Below, in pieces: positions 58,463 to 64,000 of a stretch of DNA of 64,000 nt. Source of the DNA: Hyperoodon ampullatus (lineage: Eukaryota > Chordata > Mammalia > Artiodactyla > Ziphiidae); the NCBI GenBank assembly GCA_949752795.1, contig OX457057.1:100095513-100159512 (forward strand). Direction: 5' to 3'. The notes under the pieces were generated by a model, which was not told the DNA's origin, made no database searches, and was given only the letters and a program-made list of their open reading frames with translations. Every line of letters starts with the position of its first letter. Position 1 is the stretch's first letter. Both the position numbers and the translations under genes were made by a program.

Positions 58463-58654
58463 TGTGGTATGCGGGCCTCTCACTGCTGTGGCCTCTCCCG
58501 TTGTGGAGCACAGGCTCCGATTGCGCAGGCTCAGCGGCCATGGCTCACAGGCCCAGCTGCTCCGCGGCATGTGGGATCTTCCTGGACCGGGGCATGAACC
58601 CATGTCTCCTGCAATGGCAGGCGGACTCTCAACCACTGCGCCACCAGGGAAGCC
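58463..58654 (-). mobile_element. CHR-type SINE, minus strand, at the L1 3' end
   Basis: tRNA-like head and CHR body in antisense. Target duplication tgaagtcttttttt at 58449-58462 and 58655-58668, perfect. Inserted at the very end of the old L1. Confidence 0.95.
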
Positions 58655-58668
58655 TGAAGTCTTTTTTT

Positions 58669-59198
58669 AAAAATTTAAAACTTCAAAGGACACTATCATG
58701 AGTGAAAATAAAACCCACAAAATGGGAGAGATATTTGCAAACATATATCTGATAAGAAACTAGTATCCAGAATATATAAAGAAATCTTACAACTCAGCAA
58801 TAAAAAGACAGATAACCCAATTAAAATAGGCAAAGAATGTGAATAGATATTTCTCAACAAAAATATACAAATAATAAATACATGAAAATGTTCAACATCA
58901 TTAGTCATTAAGAAAATGCAAACCAAAACCACAATAGCATACTACTTCACACCCACAAGAATGGTTATAATTTAAAAAAAAAAAGAAAGAAAGAAAAGAA
59001 AAGAAAGAACAATAACAAGCATTGGAGAGGATGTGGAGAAATTGGAACTCTTATGCATTGCTGCTAAGAGTGTAAAATAGTACAGCCACTTCAGAAAATG
59101 TTTGTCAGTTTCTTAGAAAGTTATACATAGAATTACGATATGACCGAGCAATTGACCTCTTCAGTATATACCTAAGAGAAATGAAAACATATATTTAT
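58669..59198 (+). mobile_element. second old L1, part 1
   Basis: A new L1 copy starting further along ORF2 (aaaatttaaaacttcaaagg, acactatcatgagtgaaaat) and interrupted after about 530 bases by two SINEs. A (GAAA)n tract lies inside at about 58973-59007. Confidence 0.85.
58973..59007. repeat. (GAAA)n simple repeat
   Basis: aaaaaaaaaaagaaagaaag then aaaagaaaagaaagaa within old L1. Confidence 0.9.
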
Positions 59199-59207
59199 AC
59201 AAAAACT

Positions 59208-59331
59208 TGAGGGACTTCCCTGGTCATCCAGCAGTTAAGACTCCACCCTTCCACTGCAGGGGTTTGATCCCTGGTTGGGGAACTAAGATCCCACATGTCA
59301 TGCAGTGTGGTCAAAAAAAAAAAAACAAAAC
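59208..59331 (+). mobile_element. short tRNA-derived SINE, first of two
   Basis: gggacttccctggtcatcca, B box gtttgatccc, then ggggaactaagatcccacat and an A-rich tail (aaaaaaaaaaaaacaaaac). About 100 bases of tRNA-derived body without the CHR 3' part, as in the Bov-tA/short CHR class. Target word (a)caaaact lies before it (about 59200-59208). Confidence 0.88.
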
Positions 59332-59338
59332 AAAACTT

Positions 59339-59468
59339 GGGGCTTCCCAGGCAGTCCAGTGGTTAAGACACCATACTTCCACAGCAGGGGCTGCGGGTTC
59401 AATCCCTAGTAGGGAAACTAAGATTCCACATGCCGTGTGGTGTAGCCAAAACAAACAAAAAAACAAAG
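59339..59468 (+). mobile_element. short tRNA-derived SINE, second of two
   Basis: ggggcttcccaggcagtcca, B box ggttcaatcc, then agggaaactaagattccaca and an A-rich tail. It follows another copy of the target word caaaact (about 59331-59337), and the third copy lies after it (about 59470-59476). Both SINEs used the same site. Confidence 0.88.
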
Positions 59469-59995
59469 ACAAAACTCATACACGAATGTTCATAGCAGCA
59501 TTATTCATCATAGCCGAAAAAGTGAAAAGAACCCAAATGCACATCAATTGATGAATGGATAAACTGTAGTATATTCATACAATGGAATATTATTCAGCCA
59601 TGAAAATGATTGAAGTATTGATATATGCTACAACATGGATGAACCTTGAAAACATTATGCTATGTGAAGAAGTTATAAACAGAAGGCAATATATTGTATA
59701 ATTCAATTTATATTATATGTTCAGAATAGGCAAATTTATAGAGACAGAAAGTAGATTAGTGTTTGCCGGGGGCTGGGATGAGAGAGAAATGGGAGTGACT
59801 GTTTAATGGGTACAGGGTTTCTTTTTGGGGTAATGAAAATGTTCTGGAGTTAGATAGTGGTGGTGGTTGCATAACTTTGTAAATATACTAAAAACCACTG
59901 AAATGTGTACTTTAACGAGTAAGCTTTGTGGTATGTGAATTATAGCTCCACAAAAAACCCCTAAAACTGTAAAATTTATTTAAAAAAAGAAAGAA
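59469..59995 (+). mobile_element. second old L1, part 2 (to 3' end)
   Basis: Resumes with aaaactcatacacgaatgtt, atagcagcattattcatcat and ends ggtatgtgaattatagctcc then a GAAA-rich tail. Coded phrase FIAALFIIAEK spans the join. Confidence 0.85.
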
Positions 59996-59999
59996 AAGA

Positions 60000-61024
60000 A
60001 AAAAAACTTTTATGAACTTGGGTTAGGAAAAGATTTTTTAGAAATAGTACCAAAAGCACAATCCATAAAAGAAAAAAATTGATAAATTGGACTTCATCAA
60101 AATAAAATTTTTGATCTATGAAAGACACTGCTAAGAGAATAAGATAACAAGACATATACTTGGAGAATCTCTTTGTAGAACATGTATCTGATAAAGGACT
60201 CATGTCCAGAATATATAACAAACTCTAAAAACTCAATAATAAGAAAGCAAACAACCAGTTTTTTAAATGGGCTGAAGATTTGAACAGACACTTCAACAAC
60301 AACAAAAAAATGGCAGATGGAAAATAAGTATATGAAAACATGCTCAGCATAATTAGTCACTAGGGAAATGCAAATTTAAAACCATAAGAGGTACTGCTGT
60401 GTATCTATTGGCATGGCTAAAATTAAAGAGATGGCCATACAAGTGTTGGCAGAATATGTAACAGCTGAAACTTTCATGGTTCAACCATTTTAGAAGACTG
60501 TCTGGCAGGTTTTTCTTATTTTTAATTACACATATTCCCACCATACTCCAAGATATTGACCCAAAAGAAAAGACAAAACAAGTGCATAAAAGACTTGTAT
60601 AAAAATGTTCATAACAACTTTATTTGTAATAGCCAAAAACTAGAAACAACACATATGCCTATCATCAGTAGAATGGAGAAACAAATTGTGGTCTATTCAT
60701 ACAACTGAGTACTACTCGGCAATGAAAAAGCATGAACTATTGATACACACAACAATACGGACGAATCTCAAAATACTTATGCCCAGCCAGACAAAAAAGG
60801 AGTACATATTATATGATTCCATTTATATAAAATTTTAGAAAATGCAAACTAACATATAGTGACAGAAAGCAGAGTAGTGGTTGCCAGAATCAAGAAGGGG
60901 AAGAGGCAAGAGAGGGTGGAAAAGAGAGAATACAAAGGGCACAAGGGAACTTTCAGTGATGGATGTGTTCACTGTCTTGACTGTGGTAATGGTTTCATAG
61001 GTATGTTAAAACTTATAAAGTTGT
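60000..61024 (+). mobile_element. third old L1, part 1
   Basis: Starts again within ORF2 (aaattggacttcatcaaaat, aaaatttttgatctatgaaa) and runs to its 3' UTR (gttttcactgtcttgactgt-like, then atgttaaaacttataaag). It is broken by a younger L1. Confidence 0.85.
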
Positions 61025-61268
61025 GGGAGGGATAATTAGGAGTTTGGGATTAACATATACACACTACTATATATAAAATAGATAACCAACTAGGACCTAC
61101 TGTATAGCACAGGGAACTATACTCAATATTTTGTAATAACCTATATGGGAAAAGAATCTGGAAAAAAATAAATATATATGTATGTATAACTGAATCACTT
61201 TGGTGTACACCTGAAACTAATACAACATTGTAAATCAACTATACTTCAATAAAACAATTAATTTTTTT
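61025..61268 (+). mobile_element. young-type L1 3' end nested in old L1
   Basis: ggataattaggagtttggga, acctactgtatagcacaggg, ctgaatcactttggtgtaca and caacattgtaaatcaactat, then an AATAAA (61247-61252) and tail. Target duplication aacttataaa[g/a]ttgt at 61010-61024 and 61269-61283 (14 of 15 match). Only 244 bases, strongly 5'-truncated. Confidence 0.93.
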
Positions 61269-61345
61269 AACTTATAAAATTGTAAATTTTAAATATGTGC
61301 AGTTTATTGTATACCAGTTATAACTCAGTAAAGCTAGAGAAAGAA
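61269..61345 (+). mobile_element. third old L1, part 2
   Basis: The old L1 3' terminus resumes after the nested copy: tgcagtttattgtataccag and ttataactcagtaaagctag. Confidence 0.8.
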
Positions 61346-62204
61346 AGAGCATTCATGAGTGAAGATATAACTTATTGTACAATATCCTACAAGGTGGGAA
61401 AAGTCCCACTTAGATTCTGCTCCCAAAACTTTTAGTGCTTTAGGATGGAATGATCCCAGAAGGCCCAGAAAGCTGACCCTTCCCCAGATCTTTTATACAA
61501 ATTTTTCCTTTATCTTTTACACAAATTTTTCCCTTATTAAATTTTTCCCTATTCCCTTCCCACACATCTTTCAAGCCCAGCTCAAATCTAATCTACTCCT
61601 TGAAACTTTCCTTGACTTCTCCAGGCAAGGTTTGTGGCTCAGTCTGTGCTCTCCTAGCACCTGAGAATCCAGTAATATATCCCCTTGACATCCTAGGAGA
61701 TAAGATTCATGGTTTCAGCTGATCCCCCCAAATCCTAAAGGTCCACCACTTGCACTGACTTCTCATTTTACTGAGACACAAATTTGATTCCAGCCAGTTA
61801 TGAAGTCCCTACAGAGGAGGGACTGGAGGTAGGTAGGGGCTAGGCGAACTCATCATCTCAGCCTTCATAGCTCAACTCAGCTTGCTTGGTCTCTACTTGT
61901 TATAAAAGTTTTTTTTTTTCCCTTTAAGAAGAATTGACTGCCCGATAAAAAGCTATCAGCCTGTGGTGGAAATGATGAGTGAGTGAAGCAGTCCAAAAAA
62001 GCGATGGTTCTTAGCCAGAAAATAGCTTTATAAATTAATCTTTTATTAAGAATCTGGGTTTAAGACTGTGTGCCTGGTGTTTCGTGAATGTGGCTGGGAC
62101 AGCAGAAGGAGGTGAGTGGAGGCCGCATCCAGTCCCTTCACCTTCCTTCAATACTTTGTTTTTAAACATTGGAGTTTTATTTGAAAAAGAAGTTTGGTTT
62201 TGCA
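61346..62204. other. mostly unique sequence
   Basis: A possible sense L2 piece lies at about 61550-61740 (agcccagctcaaatctaatc, tccttgaaactttccttgac). The rest is unrecognised. Confidence 0.4.
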
Positions 62205-62223
62205 TTTAAAAATGACAGCATTG

Positions 62224-62564
62224 GGACTTCCTTGGTGGCACAGTGGTTAAGAATCTGCCTGCCAATGCAGGGTACACAGGTTTGAGCCCTGGCCCGCGAA
62301 GATCCCACATGCCATGGAGCAACTAAGCCTGTGCACCACAACTACTGAGCCTGCACCCTAGAGCCTGAGAGCTACAACTACTGAGTCTGAGTACCACAAC
62401 TACTGAAGCCTGCGTACCTAGAGCCCATGCTCCACAACTAGAGAAGCCACCACAATGAGAAGCCCGTGCACCACAACGAAGAGTAGCCCCCACTTGCTGC
62501 AACTAGGGAAAGCCCCCTCATAGCAATAAAGACCCAACACAGTCAAAAATAAATGAATTTATTT
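62224..62564 (+). mobile_element. long CHR-type SINE
   Basis: tRNA-like head, body with the word acaactactgag repeated three times (about 62338, 62374, 62398), extended 3' part and AT-rich tail. Target duplication tttaaaaatgaca[g/a]cattg at 62205-62223 and 62565-62583 (18 of 19 match). Its right-hand duplication touches the first base of the L1 that follows. Confidence 0.95.
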
Positions 62565-62583
62565 TTTAAAAATGACAACATTG

Positions 62584-64000
62584 GGGGACCTTCAAGATGG
62601 TGGAGGAGTAAGATGTGGAGATCACCTTCCTCCCCACAAATACATCAAAAATACATCTACATGTGGAACAACCCCTACAGAACACCTACCGAACCCTGGC
62701 AGAAGACTTCAGACTTCCCAAAAGGCAAGAAACTCCACACATACCTTGGTAGGGCAAAAGAAAAAAGAAAAAACAGAGACAAAAGAATAGGGACGGGACC
62801 TGCACCTCTGGGAGGGATCTGTGAAGGAGGAAAAGTTTCCACACACTAGGAAGCCCCTTCACTGGCGGGGACGGGGAGTGGGCAGGGGGGAAGCTTCAGC
62901 GCCACGGAGGAGAGCGCAGCAACAGGGGTGCAGAGGGCAAAGCGGAGAGATTCCCGCACAGAGGATTGGTGCTGACCAGCACTCACCAACCTGAGAGGAT
63001 TGTCTGCTCACCCGCCAGGATGGGTGGGGGCTGGAAGCTGAGGCTCAGGCTTCAGAGATGAGAACCCAGGGAGAGGACTGGGGTTGGCTGCATGAACACA
63101 GCCTGAAGGGGGCTAGTGCACCACAGCTAGTCGGGAGGGAATCCGAGAAAATGTCTGGAACTGCCTATGAGTCAAGAGACCATTGTTTCAGGGTGCGCAA
63201 GGAGAGGGGATTCAGAGCACTGCCTAAAACGAACTTCAGAGATGGGCGTGAGCCTCGGCTATCAGTGCGGACACCAGAGACGGGCATGAAATGCTAAGGC
63301 GGCTGCTGCAGCCACCAAAACTCCTGTGGGCAAGCACAGGTCACTATCCATACCTCCCCTCCCGGGAGGCTGTGCAATAGGCCAGGGTCCTGTGATTCAG
63401 GGACAACTTCCCCGGGAGAACACACAGCACGCCTCAGGCTGTTGCAACATAATGCCGGCCTCTGCCACCACAGGCTCACCCCACATTCTGTACCCCTCCC
63501 TCCCCCTGGCCTGAGTGAGCCAGAGCCCCCAATCAGCCACTCCTTTAACCCCATCTTGTGTGGGCAAAGAACAGATGCCAGAGGGCAACCTACATGCAGA
63601 GGCAGGGCCAAATCCAAAGCTGAACCCCGGGAGCTGTGCGAACAAAGAAGAGAAAGGGAAATCTCTCCTTGCAGCCTCAGAAGCAGCGGAATAATTCTCC
63701 ACAATCAACTGGATGTACCCTGCATCTGTGGAATACCCAAAGAGACAATGAATCATCCCAAAACTGAGGCAGTGGACTTTGCGAGCAACTGTAGACTTGG
63801 GGTTTGCTATCTGCATCTAATTAGTTTCTGGTTTTATGTTTATCTTAGTTTAGTATTTAGAGCTTATTATCATTGGTAGATTTGTTTATTGATTTGGTTG
63901 CTCTCTTCTGTTTTTATATTTTTTTCCTTTTTCTCTTTTTGTGAGTGTGTATGTGTATACTTTTTGTATGATTTTGTCTGTATAGATTTGCTTTTACCAT
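62584..64000 (+). mobile_element. 5' end of an L1 (5' UTR), running off the window
   Basis: Begins gggggaccttcaagatggtg and follows the cetartiodactyl L1 5' UTR: agaacacctaccgaaccctg, agggacgggacctgcacctc, acaacttccccgggagaaca, gaacaaagaagagaaaggga and tttttgtgagtgtgtatgtg. ORF1 and ORF2 would lie beyond the right edge. A complete 5' end is unusual among L1 copies. Many expected CpG sites read TG or CA, which indicates methylation decay, so it may be old and silent. Open frames up to 145 codons here are not genes. Confidence 0.93.
62593..62603 (+). promoter_or_regulatory. YY1-type site at L1 5' end
   Basis: caagatggtgg is close to the YY1 word CAAGATGGCGG, which in L1 promoters directs transcription to start at the first base. 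The key C is now T. Confidence 0.6.

Noticed and set aside
61965..61990. C/D snoRNA-like word atgatgag
   Set aside because: No D box at the right distance and no terminal stem.
63294..63879. Open frames of 136-145 codons near the right edge
   Set aside because: They lie in the L1 5' UTR, which does not code for protein.

Overview
This is mammalian nuclear DNA, almost certainly from a cetacean (whale or dolphin). The strongest evidence is a set of tRNA-derived SINEs with the CHR-type head (gcttccctggtggcgcag, a B box close to GGTTCGTGCC, and a body ending gcccgcgtaccgc plus poly-A). They occur together with the cetartiodactyl L1 3' end (actgtatagcacagggaac ... caacattgtaaatcaac) and the matching cetartiodactyl L1 5' UTR. 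Old mammalian repeats (MIR, L2, MER5A, MER58-like, MER1-like and Tigger-like copies, L1M) fill much of the rest. I recognise no protein-coding exon, rRNA, functional tRNA or CRISPR array. The window reads as intergenic or deep-intronic sequence.

Layout. 1-13 kb: mostly unique sequence with scattered MIR and L2, a (CA)20 microsatellite, a complete 460-bp Tigger/pogo-like DNA transposon with TA target duplication (9142-9601), a candidate regulatory block with three CAGGTG E-boxes (about 10200-10820), and one CHR SINE. 13-26 kb: an L1 insertion that seems to carry a 3' transduction (13251-13725), old L1 3' ends, two MER5A-type elements, three CHR SINEs (one nested in an old L1), and polypurine tracts. 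26-41 kb: unique sequence with MIR and L2, a 60-nt near-perfect hairpin (30288-30347), a palindromic element, and a hAT element with a perfect 8-bp target duplication (35255-35512). 41-49 kb: a 5'-truncated L1 with clear TSDs, an old antisense L1, an LTR-like remnant, and a 2.7-kb L1 ORF2 fragment that still shows the reverse-transcriptase active site. 49-55 kb: one CHR SINE, a (TA)n tract, a second candidate regulatory block (50930-51200), and MIRs. 55-61.4 kb: a stack of three same-strand old L1 3' halves, interrupted by four SINE insertions and one younger L1. 61.4-64 kb: unique sequence, a long CHR-type SINE, then the 5' end of an L1 whose body runs off the right edge.

The only coding material recognised is dead L1 ORF2. 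What the window records best is retroposition history: nested insertions, reuse of one target site, transduced flank, and target-site duplications that order events in time. Family names were assigned from memory of consensus sequences; a RepeatMasker run would settle them. Boundaries marked by target-site duplications are exact; boundaries of old repeats are approximate.
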